Source: Halorubrum alkaliphilum (lineage in GTDB: Archaea; Halobacteriota; Halobacteria; Halobacteriales; Haloferacaceae). Taken from it: a DNA stretch of 64,000 bases. The stretch spans positions 1 to 64,000 of the forward strand of contig NZ_JAGGKQ010000006.1 of the NCBI RefSeq assembly GCF_017873815.1, in the 5' to 3' direction. The position numbers and the translations under genes were made by a program. The stretch's first letter is position 1; every line of letters begins with the position of its first letter. The notes below the pieces were generated by a model, which was not told the origin of the DNA, ran no database searches, and worked only from the letters and a program-made list of their open reading frames with translations. This document shows, piece after piece, positions 1-7,562 of the stretch.

Positions 1-536
1 CCGAAGAACTCAGCGAGGACGCTGCTGGCGGTGTCGCCGTCTTCGAGACGGCGCACCGCCAGCGTGTAGCGTTTGTTCTTCACACGCGCGTAGAGTGTGG
101 CGTAGGCGTGGAACGCGGTGGTTCCACGCTTGGCTTCCGAGTGATAGAGGTTCTCCGTGTCGTCTTCATCACCGTAGTAGGGCCGCAGGTGGAGGTCTGC
201 ACAGACCTCCACCTGCTCAGGGAGCAGTTCGACGATATCTCGACGAAGGAGCGTGTTAGCGACTCGTTCGAGCCGTTCCGGCTCGAACTTCGTCCTGAGG
301 TGATAGAGGATCGTGTTCGCCGATGGCGAGTCTTGACTGGAGTTGCAGAGCGTCGAGATCGAGGTCCCGTCGGCGGTTGCGCCGACGAGGACCTCGTGGA
401 TGTCCTCTGTATCGATTTCAGCGTTGTTGGCGAGGTTCAGAGTAACTTCCTCGTCAAGCTGGTTGACGAGGAAATTAAGGAGTTGGTCTTCGTGGAGTTC
501 ACTGTCTGCTTGCTGCTGGTGTTTGGTCACATTCAC
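1..536 (-). CDS. ISH3-family transposase, N-terminal part (runs off window)
   Basis: The minus strand is open from a GTG at 536 (a second in-frame GTG lies at 530; an in-frame stop sits at 555-557) to the window edge, about 178 codons. The translation has stretches I know from haloarchaeal ISH3-type DDE transposases, such as EVCADLHLRPYYGD and RGTTAFHAYATLY, plus an acidic helical N-terminus. The C-terminal half is outside the window, so whether the element is intact cannot be judged. The start codon is a choice between the two GTGs. An inverted pair ACTGAAAC (574-581) / GTTTCAGT (609-616) lies just upstream; I could not identify the terminal inverted repeat. Confidence 0.8.
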   Translation of the reverse strand, partial: MNVTKHQQQADSELHEDQLLNFLVNQLDEEVTLNLANNAEIDTEDIHEVLVGATADGTSISTLCNSSQDSPSANTILYHLRTKFEPERLERVANTLLRRDIVELLPEQVEVCADLHLRPYYGDEDDTENLYHSEAKRGTTAFHAYATLYARVKNKRYTLAVRRLEDGDTASSVLAEFF

Positions 537-688
537 AGCAAGCAGACGTTCTAACTAACCGGCTTTGTGAGGTACTGAAACTCGGTTGGAGAACGTGTCT
601 ACGTGCCGGTTTCAGTTTCCGACCGCGACGACTATTCCGTATCAACAATCTCCTACAGAAGAGCGTAGCTAAAAAGGATGGGGTACAT

Positions 689-3082
689 TCACTTAACCGC
701 GCTGTAGCCACGCTTCGCCTGTTGGATACGGTGTTCGATGTCACGCGGTTCGGAGAACGTGACTGTCTCTTCACCAACCCACCTTGATAGAGCGAGAAGG
801 CACAACTCGGTGTCATCAGTGAGCGTACTGGTATTCTGGAAGGAATCGCTTTCCGCAAGATCACCAATAGTCTCGAAACCAGCTTCCGCGAGTGCTTCGG
901 CACTCTCCTCGTCCAAAATATCGAGATGCGATAGCGTGTTCGGTAGCGAGTCAGTGTTGATCTGGACTGTCACCTCCAACTCCGTCTCAAACGGGTCGTA
1001 CTTCCGTTCTTCCGGTTCATTCAACTTTGAAAGTGCGGATTTGAAACTCTCCTGAGCCTGCCGATAGCGAATCTGTGGGAGCGTCTGTTTGCCCTGTACC
1101 TGCCCGATGATCGCCTCTCCGAATGCGCGTTCTGCGGCCGTTAGATCCGTTTCAATATCTGAACGGGTTTCTTGAAGATCTTGAAGAGCGGCCCGCTCGG
1201 ATCGTACGTTGTCGATTTTGGTCTCAATCTCGCTATCATCCTCATCCTCCAGTTTTTGTTCTAGCACTTCACCATAGCGGTTAAGCGCAACCTCATACTG
1301 GTCAAACGCGGTCTCAAAAGCGCCGTCTTCTCGGGCGGCTTTAGCTTTATTAGCAGCCTCGTTTCCATCTTTGAGAAGCTGATTGTAAGATGGAACAGAT
1401 GGGTTCGACTCACCCGTATCTACTGTTGAGTTTTCTTTGTCTTTCGACCCCGATGCACGCAAAGCGACGTAACCGCTCCCAAATATTGTCCCGAGAGTAC
1501 CAATAATCCAAAGAGCGCCTGTATGATCCTCAACGAATGACGGTTCCGGTTGAGTTATTTCTGAAAAGTATACGGTTTCCTCGACACGATCATTATTGCT
1601 CGTAATCGTTATCGTTTCTTCACCTTCCTCATTGGATTCGGTAGTGAATGACATCGATTCAGTTGCGCTTTCACCTCCATCAAGGGAGACCTCAAACGAC
1701 AGTTCTCCTATTTCCTCAGTCGTAATCTCGATAGTATCGGTGACACTTGCGGTACCCGTATTCGCTACGCTGACAGTCACTTCAAGCGGCTCCCCGATTG
1801 GTGGGTGGTCGTTAACATCCACATTGGTCACTTCGAGACGGGAGTATTCCATCTCAATTCCGTCAATTGTCGTATCTGCGTGTCTCGAGTCATCATGATG
1901 TCCTTGAGATCCAAGCCATGCTCTGGAGCCCTCACTCGATCCAGTTACGCCCCCATCAACAGCATGGACTCGATCATCGAGAGTGCCAAAGAATACGGTC
2001 CCATCAGCGACAATTGGTGATGATCTGATTGATTCACCGACCTCGTAGCGCCACTGTGTTTCTCCTGTTTCTGCATCCAACGCGTACAGAAATCCATTCT
2101 CGCCACCCTGCATTCGCTCGCTTCCAACGAACACAACTCCATCGACTATGGTTGGTGAAGACCAACTAACTACATCCTCAACACCGGTGGTCCATATTAC
2201 GCTGCCATCTCGTGTGTCTAGGGCATGAACGTTCGAGCCCTGTTCAGTTTGATTCCCTATATAAACGACCCCCTCACTAACGGTCGGGGTCGAGCGGGGC
2301 CAGTGTGGAACCGAGGTTGACCACACCTCCTCACCAGAATCCGCCTCGATTGTGTATATATTACTGTCGAAATTCCCCACAAAGACGAGACCCTCATGTA
2401 CCGTTGGTGATGAGGAGAATCCGTCTCCCGAAGTGGGGGTAAAACGCCACATTTCCTCTCCAGTTTCAGTATCTAAAGCGTAAAGATGATGACTGGATTC
2501 TCCAGAGTTAGTTCCGAAAATGATCGTCCCATCGCTCACCGTCGGTGCTCGTTCGATGAACTTGTCATCCTCGATCTCGAAGTGCCACAAATCCTCGTTG
2601 GTTTCGATGTCGACCGCCTGAAGACGGTTGTCGAGCACGCTGAACAATGTTGAATCGTCCACGGTGGCTCTAAGCCCTCCATCTGTCTCGCCCAAAATGT
2701 CACCGGAGTCCGCGTCCAGCGCGTAAACGCTGTCACCTTGACTGGGAACGATGACAACCCCGTCAACCACTATCAATGAGGTTCTAATCGAACCCGCGGT
2801 TTCAAATTGCCATTGTTCATCGCCCGTTGCTGTATTCACTGCGTAGACTTCGCCATCCCGATTTCCAATAAACATAGAATCATCAACCACCACCGGTGAA
2901 CCTGACACTGAACTCCCTACCGGGAGATTCCAAATCTCCTGTCCGGATTCTGCTCGTACATTAGTACTGCTCTGGATGCCGGCAATGGAGACGATACTAG
3001 CTCCCACGGCACTCCGGATAACTCGCCGACGGGTTGGACTTGAGGGAGTGCTTCCGGCATCGTCTGAGCTAGGTGCTCTCAT
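689..3082 (-). CDS. Tat-exported PQQ-type beta-propeller / CARDB membrane protein with cytoplasmic helical tail
   Basis: 797 aa from the ATG at 3082, chosen because a TATA-like AT-rich stretch lies at about 3104-3115; the frame stays open 30 codons further upstream. Order of parts: twin arginines in RRRVIRS at residues 18-24 (Tat signal); a PQQ/YVTN-type propeller at about 45-390 with repeated 'YALD..TG...W' blades; a CARDB-like beta domain at about 412-510; one membrane helix at about 521-543; a charged, partly coiled helical region at about 565-690; and a short segment at about 716-770 resembling helix-hairpin-helix. This predicts an outside propeller joined to an inside helical domain. No catalytic residues are evident. 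Base composition is clearly more AT-rich than the core genes, suggesting transfer. Function unknown. Confidence 0.8.
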   Translation of the reverse strand: MRAPSSDDAGSTPSSPTRRRVIRSAVGASIVSIAGIQSSTNVRAESGQEIWNLPVGSSVSGSPVVVDDSMFIGNRDGEVYAVNTATGDEQWQFETAGSIRTSLIVVDGVVIVPSQGDSVYALDADSGDILGETDGGLRATVDDSTLFSVLDNRLQAVDIETNEDLWHFEIEDDKFIERAPTVSDGTIIFGTNSGESSHHLYALDTETGEEMWRFTPTSGDGFSSSPTVHEGLVFVGNFDSNIYTIEADSGEEVWSTSVPHWPRSTPTVSEGVVYIGNQTEQGSNVHALDTRDGSVIWTTGVEDVVSWSSPTIVDGVVFVGSERMQGGENGFLYALDAETGETQWRYEVGESIRSSPIVADGTVFFGTLDDRVHAVDGGVTGSSEGSRAWLGSQGHHDDSRHADTTIDGIEMEYSRLEVTNVDVNDHPPIGEPLEVTVSVANTGTASVTDTIEITTEEIGELSFEVSLDGGESATESMSFTTESNEEGEETITITSNNDRVEETVYFSEITQPEPSFVEDHTGALWIIGTLGTIFGSGYVALRASGSKDKENSTVDTGESNPSVPSYNQLLKDGNEAANKAKAAREDGAFETAFDQYEVALNRYGEVLEQKLEDEDDSEIETKIDNVRSERAALQDLQETRSDIETDLTAAERAFGEAIIGQVQGKQTLPQIRYRQAQESFKSALSKLNEPEERKYDPFETELEVTVQINTDSLPNTLSHLDILDEESAEALAEAGFETIGDLAESDSFQNTSTLTDDTELCLLALSRWVGEETVTFSEPRDIEHRIQQAKRGYSAVK

Positions 3083-3141
3083 TATATTACCGTATACTAT
3101 TTTCCTATTTAATATTAGCTTTTCTACAGGATTTGCCCCAG

Positions 3142-3166
3142 TGCTTCGGGGCTTGATCCCCAAGCA
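3142..3166. repeat. Hairpin with GGGGCTTGATCCCC-type core (IS200/IS605-end-like)
   Basis: TGCTT and GGGG pair with CCCC and AAGCA, with one bulged C at 3147 and the loop CTTGAT. The core nearly matches that of the hairpin at 3191-3211. It lies between the propeller gene and the tnpB remnant. Subterminal hairpins are typical of IS200/IS605 ends, so this is probably element debris. Confidence 0.55.
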
Positions 3167-3190
3167 GTTCACAGAAATACAAGGCGGATG

Positions 3191-3211
3191 CCACGGGGCT
3201 TGACCCCGTGG
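3191..3211. repeat. Perfect 8-bp-stem hairpin, probable IS200/IS605 end
   Basis: CCACGGGG - CTTGA - CCCCGTGG forms a perfect 8-bp stem with a 5-nt loop, 70 nt upstream of the tnpB remnant. Ends of this kind are recognised as hairpins by Y1 transposases. The same core occurs in the hairpin at 3142-3166. Confidence 0.6.
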
Positions 3212-3280
3212 AGGAAGCCGACATGAGCGCTACACGTTCAGGTATATTTATAAGACAAACCCGAGTAATGTGAAATACCG

Positions 3281-3448
3281 ATGGAGAACCCGCCACGCCG
3301 CACCGTCATCATCAAACTCGATGTGTCGAGTGATGACGCTGAGGCTCTCCATCAGACGAAAGATCAGTTCCTCGCCTGTGCAAACCGGACGAGTGACTGG
3401 GCGTGGCGACGTGATGAATACTGCATCACGAGCAAAAACAAAGCCTGA
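3281..3448 (+). pseudogene. Truncated TnpB (IS200/IS605 family), N-terminal 55 aa
   Basis: From ATG 3281 the frame gives 55 aa ending in a stop at 3446-3448. The first ~50 residues (including RRTVIIKLDVS, FLACANRTSDWAW and EYCITSK) look like the N-terminus of haloarchaeal TnpB; a full protein is around 400 aa, so nearly all of it, including the RuvC-like nuclease, is missing. The frame is cut exactly where DUF5615 coding sequence begins on the other strand, so the remnant and the broken toxin share a junction near 3441-3448. A TATA-like element (ATTTATAAG, about 3246-3254) precedes it. No function is expected. Confidence 0.7.
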
Positions 3449-3566
3449 TGGCTTCGTCCTCGAATCCCAGTTCGAGCTCGTCCTGTACGCGGACCGCGTC
3501 GTACCCCTCCTGTGCTAACAGATTCGTGATGGATCGTTTGATGTTCTCGTCACAACAGAGCCTCAT
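3426..3566 (-). pseudogene. DUF5615 PIN-like toxin, truncated by IS remnant
   Basis: The ATG at 3566 overlaps the DUF433 stop (ATGA). The first 40 residues (MRLCCDENIK..., GYDAVRVQDELELGFEDEAI) are the typical start of DUF5615, a PIN-like family usually paired with DUF433. After DEAI the sequence enters tnpB-derived DNA and stops after 46 codons, against about 110-120 aa for an intact family member. The later part of the fold is lost, so the toxin is almost certainly dead while its antitoxin partner stays intact. Confidence 0.7.
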
Positions 3567-3847
3567 GCGTGCTCGGAGACGGAGTCGGGATGGTGGTGCC
3601 CTTCCCGGCTCTCTCGGAGTCGCCGTTCACGGCGGTCACGCCAGACGTCCATCGATTCGATGTGCTCGTAGTAGTAGGCGAGCGCACGGTGGATGTCGGC
3701 CATATCGAGGTCGAACTCCGCGGCGACCGTCTCGGGATCCATCCCCTCCTCGTGGACCCATTCGGCGATCTGTAGGACGCTGATCCGGTGGCCTTCGATC
3801 CGGGGCTGTCCACCCATCACGCCGTCCGTCGATACGATCTCTCCCAT
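3563..3847 (-). CDS. DUF433 family antitoxin
   Basis: 94 aa. The order 'GVMGGQPRIEGHRISVLQIAEWV' (quoted in part: GGQPRIEGHRISV) followed by an HTH-like segment DPETVAAEFDLDMADIHRAL is the DUF433 signature; members are VapB-like antitoxins paired with DUF5615. It is translationally coupled (ATGA, 3563-3566) to the truncated toxin. The C-terminus is basic and His-rich. TATA-like TTGATAAACGG around 3871-3881 fits a leaderless transcript. It probably binds DNA and regulates itself, now with no intact toxin here. Confidence 0.8.
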   Translation of the reverse strand: MGEIVSTDGVMGGQPRIEGHRISVLQIAEWVHEEGMDPETVAAEFDLDMADIHRALAYYYEHIESMDVWRDRRERRLRESREGHHHPDSVSEHA

Positions 3848-4059
3848 AGATGAGCGTATGCGGCCAGTATTGATAAACGGTTGGCACAGCGCGGAAATCG
3901 GACCACGTAGGGCCTTGCTCGAACCGATATGACGCGGGCGTTTTTCAGGATCGTCGCGTCAAGGGCTTGAAAGGCTCGTGCAGCAGGCGGCCGGAACTCC
4001 TACGTCCAGTCATCAGTGGTCCAGATGATGTATCGATCGCCGCGTTCGTCGAAACCCTT

Positions 4060-4074
4060 GTATAGAACGTATAC
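4060..4074 (+). promoter_or_regulatory. Inverted repeat over the TATA box of the UPF0175/PIN pair
   Basis: GTATA-gaacg-TATAC is a perfect 5+5 inverted repeat that coincides with the only TATA-like element at the right distance (about 13-27 nt) from the ATG at 4087. An RHH antitoxin bound here would block its own promoter. Seen in sequence; the role is inferred. Confidence 0.45.
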
Positions 4075-4086
4075 ATAGCAAACACT

Positions 4087-4377
4087 ATGCCGACTATCTC
4101 CACGCGGGTTCCCGAGGACCTCGAAGCGGAACTCGAAGCCTACCTCGACGAGGAGCGCCTCGACCGGAGCACGGCGGTCAGAAAGCTCCTCTCGGAGGGA
4201 CTCGAGGCGTGGCAACGGGACCGCGCGCTCGAACGCTTCGTCGACGGCGAGGTCTCACTCATACGGGCCGCCGAGCTCGCAGACCTGTCGGTCTGGGAGT
4301 TCGCGCGGCTCGTCGACGACGCGGACACCGCGTGGGTCTCAGCCGACCACCTCGAAGCCGACCTCGAGGAGCTGTGA
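4087..4377 (+). CDS. RHH / UPF0175-type antitoxin
   Basis: 96 aa. Residues 1-45 form a ribbon-helix-helix start (MPTISTRVPEDLEAELEAYL, then RSTAVRKLLSEGL), the usual DNA-binding part of VapB/CopG-like antitoxins. Residues 50-96 (GEVSLIRAAELADLSVWEFA...) match UPF0175, whose members pair with DUF3368 PIN proteins. Its stop overlaps the next gene's GTG (GTGA), so antitoxin and toxin are translationally coupled. Confidence 0.8.
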   Translation: MPTISTRVPEDLEAELEAYLDEERLDRSTAVRKLLSEGLEAWQRDRALERFVDGEVSLIRAAELADLSVWEFARLVDDADTAWVSADHLEADLEEL

Positions 4378-4892
4378 GCTGGGTCCTCGACGCGACTCCG
4401 CTTATATACCTCGCGAAGGCGGAGCAACTCGACATCATCGAGACGCTGGACGAGCCGCGGGTCGTTCCGAAGGCGGTCCACCACGAGGTCGTGACGGCCG
4501 GCGTCGAACGCGGCTACGACGACGCCCGCCGGATCGAACGCGCCGTGGAAGCCGACCTTCTCGACATCGTTACTGTCGATCTCGACGAATCGGCGGTCGC
4601 GGATCGGCTCCAGCGCCACCCCGGGCTCAGCGACGCCGACGTGGCAGTCCTCGCCTGTGCGGACGCCCGCGACGCGGTCGCCGTGATGGACGAGTCCGCC
4701 GGGCGGTCTGCCGCCGAGGTCGAGGGCATCGAGACGCGGGGGACCGCGTACCTCGTTCTCTCGGCAGTCAAACGGGGAGCGATGACTCCCGAACGGGGAC
4801 GCGAGACGATCGACGCGATGATCGACGCCGGCTGGTACGTCGCACCCGACTTATATACGAAACTCGTTCGAAAACTGGAGTCGTTCGAGTAG
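4374..4892 (+). CDS. DUF3368-type PIN domain toxin
   Basis: 172 aa from the GTG at 4374 that overlaps the antitoxin stop; a longer frame exists upstream but would run through the antitoxin. The protein opens with WVLDATPLIYLAK, carrying the first PIN acidic residue, followed by VVPKAVHHEVVTAG and GLSDADVAVLACA with further acidic positions, and DAVAVMDES with the last. This is the DUF3368 layout, likely a Mg-dependent RNase toxin held by the UPF0175 partner. The coding sequence looks complete. Confidence 0.8.
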   Translation: MSWVLDATPLIYLAKAEQLDIIETLDEPRVVPKAVHHEVVTAGVERGYDDARRIERAVEADLLDIVTVDLDESAVADRLQRHPGLSDADVAVLACADARDAVAVMDESAGRSAAEVEGIETRGTAYLVLSAVKRGAMTPERGRETIDAMIDAGWYVAPDLYTKLVRKLESFE

Positions 4893-4916
4893 AACCCGCT
4901 TCATCCGGCTCCTCGC

Positions 4917-5219
4917 TCAGCTCCGTTCGACATCTCGGTTCGCTTCGCCGTCTTCCGCCTCCGCGTTCTCCTCGCCGTCTCGACGCAGCTCCGCGTCCGC
5001 AAACGCCTGGATCCGCGCTCGGTCCTCCGCGCTCATCTCGACCGCTCGCGCGCTCTCGATCTGCCCGTTCACGACCGCGTTCTGTTGTGGGCCCCACACC
5101 TCTGGCGGGTTGTCCTTTATATACTCAGCCCATCGGATCACCTGATCGTAGCGGGGCGGTCGCTCGGGATCGCCGTCGGCTTCGGCCGAGCCGTCCTCAG
5201 GCGTTCGTGAGTCGCTCAT
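4917..5219 (-). CDS. Small acidic partner of a nucleotidyltransferase (function unknown)
   Basis: 100 aa from the ATG at 5219, inside the 3' end of the upstream nucleotidyltransferase gene (23-nt overlap), so the two are coupled. A longer start at 5285 would extend the overlap and is unlikely. The middle (RYDQVIRWAEYIKDNPPEVW, then GQIESARAVEMSAEDRARI) is well ordered and helical; the two ends are low-complexity and acidic. The arrangement resembles MNT/HEPN- or AbiE-like toxin-antitoxin pairs, but I do not recognise the family. Confidence 0.65.
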   Translation of the reverse strand: MSDSRTPEDGSAEADGDPERPPRYDQVIRWAEYIKDNPPEVWGPQQNAVVNGQIESARAVEMSAEDRARIQAFADAELRRDGEENAEAEDGEANRDVERS

Positions 5220-5799
5220 AGCGATCCTCGACGTCGAGTCGTTCGACCCATACTTCGAGCCGGGGGCGGGAAAGCGTTTCTCCAAAGAGGGTATAGAGGT
5301 GCGCGGCGTCCTCGAGATCGGTCCGGCTGCCGAGCGAGAGTTTATAAGCGATCTGTAGCTCTAGGGGGCCGATAGGGATCGTGTGGCCACCGACGTGTGC
5401 GTCCACCGTGTTCGCGAGAGAGGCGTCATCGAACTCGTCGCTCGGGAACTTCACTTCGAGGTGTGGCGTCATCTCGCCGTCGGGCGCGACCCAGATGTTC
5501 GTCCCGGTAGAGAGGTTTCCGTACGTCTCGGAGAGCGGCATCTCGGGACCCCAGTATCCCTCTTTTTTCAGTTCGGCGACGAGCTCGTCGATGCGTTCGG
5601 CCGAACAGCGCTCGATGAACACGTCGATGTCCTCGGTCGATCGTGACCGCCCGGCGAGGATCGCGACGTAGCCGGCGACGAAGGCGTGGTCGATATCGAG
5701 CCCGGACAGCGTTTCGGAGAAGCCGATCGCGAGTTCGTCGAGCCGGTTCGGCTCACGGTCGACGACGAGCCCGCGATCGGTGAGTTCGACGCCGGACAT
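5197..5799 (-). CDS. Nucleotidyltransferase of the DUF6036/AbiEii-like class
   Basis: 200 aa from ATG 5799; GTTTATAAG at about 5820-5828 gives a leaderless start. The key motif is AGYVAILAGRSRSTEDIDVF (a G...R.T.DID pattern), the metal-binding signature of Pol-beta-type nucleotidyltransferases that act as toxins or antitoxins. Later segments, HLEVKFPSDEFDDASL and PLELQIAYKLSLGSRTDLED, fit the DUF6036/NTP_transf_5 fold, which uses K...D/E in the C-terminal half. It overlaps the small gene downstream. Third toxin-antitoxin-like pair in a row. Confidence 0.7.
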   Translation of the reverse strand: MSGVELTDRGLVVDREPNRLDELAIGFSETLSGLDIDHAFVAGYVAILAGRSRSTEDIDVFIERCSAERIDELVAELKKEGYWGPEMPLSETYGNLSTGTNIWVAPDGEMTPHLEVKFPSDEFDDASLANTVDAHVGGHTIPIGPLELQIAYKLSLGSRTDLEDAAHLYTLFGETLSRPRLEVWVERLDVEDRYERLTNA

Positions 5800-5936
5800 A
5801 CGTGTCCGTCCGTGCGATGACTTATAAACTCTCCCGGGGGGACGATCCGCCGGGATCGATCGGCGGCGGACCGCGCTCACCGCCCCGGTCGACCAGTTCA
5901 GGTGGCCTTATATACTCCCCGGACGGATCCGCGGGT

Positions 5937-6083
5937 ATGGCCGATCACTCCCACGAGCCCGACCCGGACGCACGCGTGACCGCCCCGATGCAGGAGTTCG
6001 GCACCCGTGAGGTCGCTATCGGTGCGGCCGTCACCCTGATCGGGGTCCTGTTGGCGTACGTCCTGCCGGCGCTCCTCGTCTGA
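5937..6083 (+). CDS. Small single-helix membrane protein (DUF7550-like)
   Basis: 48 aa. A His/Asp-rich N-terminus (MADHSHEPDPDARVT) is followed by one membrane helix, IGAAVTLIGVLLAYVLPAL, ending at LV. CTTATATAC at about 5908-5916 is 28 nt before the ATG, a textbook leaderless promoter, supporting this start over longer in-frame ones. Similar tiny membrane proteins are common in haloarchaea; the role is unknown. Confidence 0.65.
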   Translation: MADHSHEPDPDARVTAPMQEFGTREVAIGAAVTLIGVLLAYVLPALLV

Positions 6084-6187
6084 TTCCTTCACATCAAGCC
6101 AGAACGGTTCGTTTCAGTCCGACTGTTTCCCGCGAGCACCCGCGCTCACAACCCCGGCTCGCTATCGAGTCGCCGTCGAGGCGGCGG

Positions 6188-7441
6188 CTATCGGGACCGA
6201 CAGTCGTCGCCAACGTCGATCATGGTGAAGTCGGTCTCGTCCGCCCCGTCGGCCGACCCGCGGGGGTACCACGCCAACGGGTGGTCGGCAATGAGGTCGA
6301 TAGTGACGGGCTCGTCGAGTCCGAACTCCTCGACGTGGTTGTGGAGGCAGTGGACCGACTCGCCGGAGTCGAGTTCGACCCGGTAGATGAACGAGGGACC
6401 GACGTACTGTCTGGCGACGACGACGCCGTCGGCGACATCGGGGTTCGCGGGCGTCGCGCGCAGGTCGTCCGGACGGACGAGCACGTCCACGGGTGCGCCG
6501 TCGTACGTCGTGTCGTATCCCTCCAGCGCGGCGGCGTTGAACGTGCCGACGCCGGTCTCGACCTGTCCGTCACACAGACAGCCCTCGAGGAAGGAGGCCC
6601 GACCGAGGAAGGAGGCAACGAACTTCGACTCGGGGCGCTCGAAGACGCCCTCCGGACGACCGACTTGCTCTATCGATCCCTCGTTCATCACGGCGACGCG
6701 GTCGGAGATGGACAGCGCCTCCTCCTGGTCGTGGGTCACGGAGACTGCGGTGACGCCCGCGGCCTTCAGGATTCGACGGACCTCCTCTCGCATCTCGACG
6801 CGGAGCCGAACGTCAAGGTTCGAGAACGGCTCGTCGAGGAGGAGCACGTCGGGTTCGGGTGCGAGCGAGCGGGCAAGCGCGACCCGCTGTTTCTGTCCGC
6901 CGGAAAGCTGGTCGGGCGTCTTCTCGCCGTGGGTCGGCATATCGACCAGATCGAGCAGTTCGTCGACTCGAGCTTCGGTCGCGGTGGCGTCCTCGTCGTC
7001 GAGCCCGAACGCGATGTTCTCGCGGACAGTGAGATGTGGGAACAGCGCGAAGTTCTGGAAGACGATGCCGACGTCCCGGCGCTCGGGCGGCACGAACGAG
7101 TTCGCGTCGGCGACCCGCTCGTCCGCGAGCGTGATCGAGCCGGACGACGGTTCTTCCAGTCCCGCGATCATCCGGAGCATCGTCGTCTTCCCGCACCCGG
7201 ACGGCCCGAGGAACGTGAGCAGCTCACCCGGTTGTACTTCAAGTGAGAGGTCGTCGACGGCACACTCGGGGCCGAACTCTTTGGTGACGTCAGCCAGCGT
7301 GAGGACGGGATCCATCGTGCCGTCGGTTGCGGCCACCCCTTTCGAGAGACTTCGATTTGACCCGCCCTCGTCGGAACCGATCGATGACTCGGCCGCGCTC
7401 TCGGTCGATCGTCTCGAATCCGTTCGCTGAGTGTGAGCCAT
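6188..7441 (-). CDS. ABC transporter ATP-binding protein, iron(III)/PotA-FbpC type
   Basis: 417 aa. Walker A GPSGCGKTT (residues 79-87), Q-loop, signature LSGGQKQRVALAR, Walker B DVLLLDEPFSNLD and H-loop SVTHDQEEA are all present, followed by a TOBE-like C-terminal domain as in FbpC/PotA. The first ~42 residues are a Ser/Glu-rich extension; M43 (7315) is an alternative start. It lies alone, without a permease nearby. Its promoter carries TTTTAGG-N4-CCTAAAA at 7496-7513, the same operator as the binding-protein gene at 43.6 kb, so it likely powers that transporter under metal control. Confidence 0.85.
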   Translation of the reverse strand: MAHTQRTDSRRSTESAAESSIGSDEGGSNRSLSKGVAATDGTMDPVLTLADVTKEFGPECAVDDLSLEVQPGELLTFLGPSGCGKTTMLRMIAGLEEPSSGSITLADERVADANSFVPPERRDVGIVFQNFALFPHLTVRENIAFGLDDEDATATEARVDELLDLVDMPTHGEKTPDQLSGGQKQRVALARSLAPEPDVLLLDEPFSNLDVRLRVEMREEVRRILKAAGVTAVSVTHDQEEALSISDRVAVMNEGSIEQVGRPEGVFERPESKFVASFLGRASFLEGCLCDGQVETGVGTFNAAALEGYDTTYDGAPVDVLVRPDDLRATPANPDVADGVVVARQYVGPSFIYRVELDSGESVHCLHNHVEEFGLDEPVTIDLIADHPLAWYPRGSADGADETDFTMIDVGDDCRSR

Positions 7442-7495
7442 GATGTCGATAGTCGAGCGCCGGGCGATCCGGCGTCTCGTCGTTGCCCGACCTTA

Positions 7496-7513
7496 TTTTA
7501 GGAGGGCCTAAAA
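7496..7513 (-). promoter_or_regulatory. DtxR/IdeR-type operator of the ABC ATPase gene
   Basis: TTTTAGG-AGGG-CCTAAAA is a perfect 7+7 palindrome with a 4-nt spacer. It overlaps the probable TATA (CCTAAAATAAGG on the minus strand, about 7489-7500), so a bound repressor would block transcription. The half-site matches the TTAGG half of DtxR-family boxes. The same palindrome occurs at 43617-43634. Confidence 0.7.
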
Positions 7514-7562
7514 GCGTGTCGTTCGATCGCGCGGTCCGGGGAAGGCGATCCGGAGAGCGGGA

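Noticed and set aside
4000-4086. Minus-strand frame reading YKGFDERGDRYIIWTTDDWT before the UPF0175 gene
   Set aside because: Protein-like but only about 25 codons before it becomes a shadow of the antitoxin; could be a gene tail but cannot be supported.
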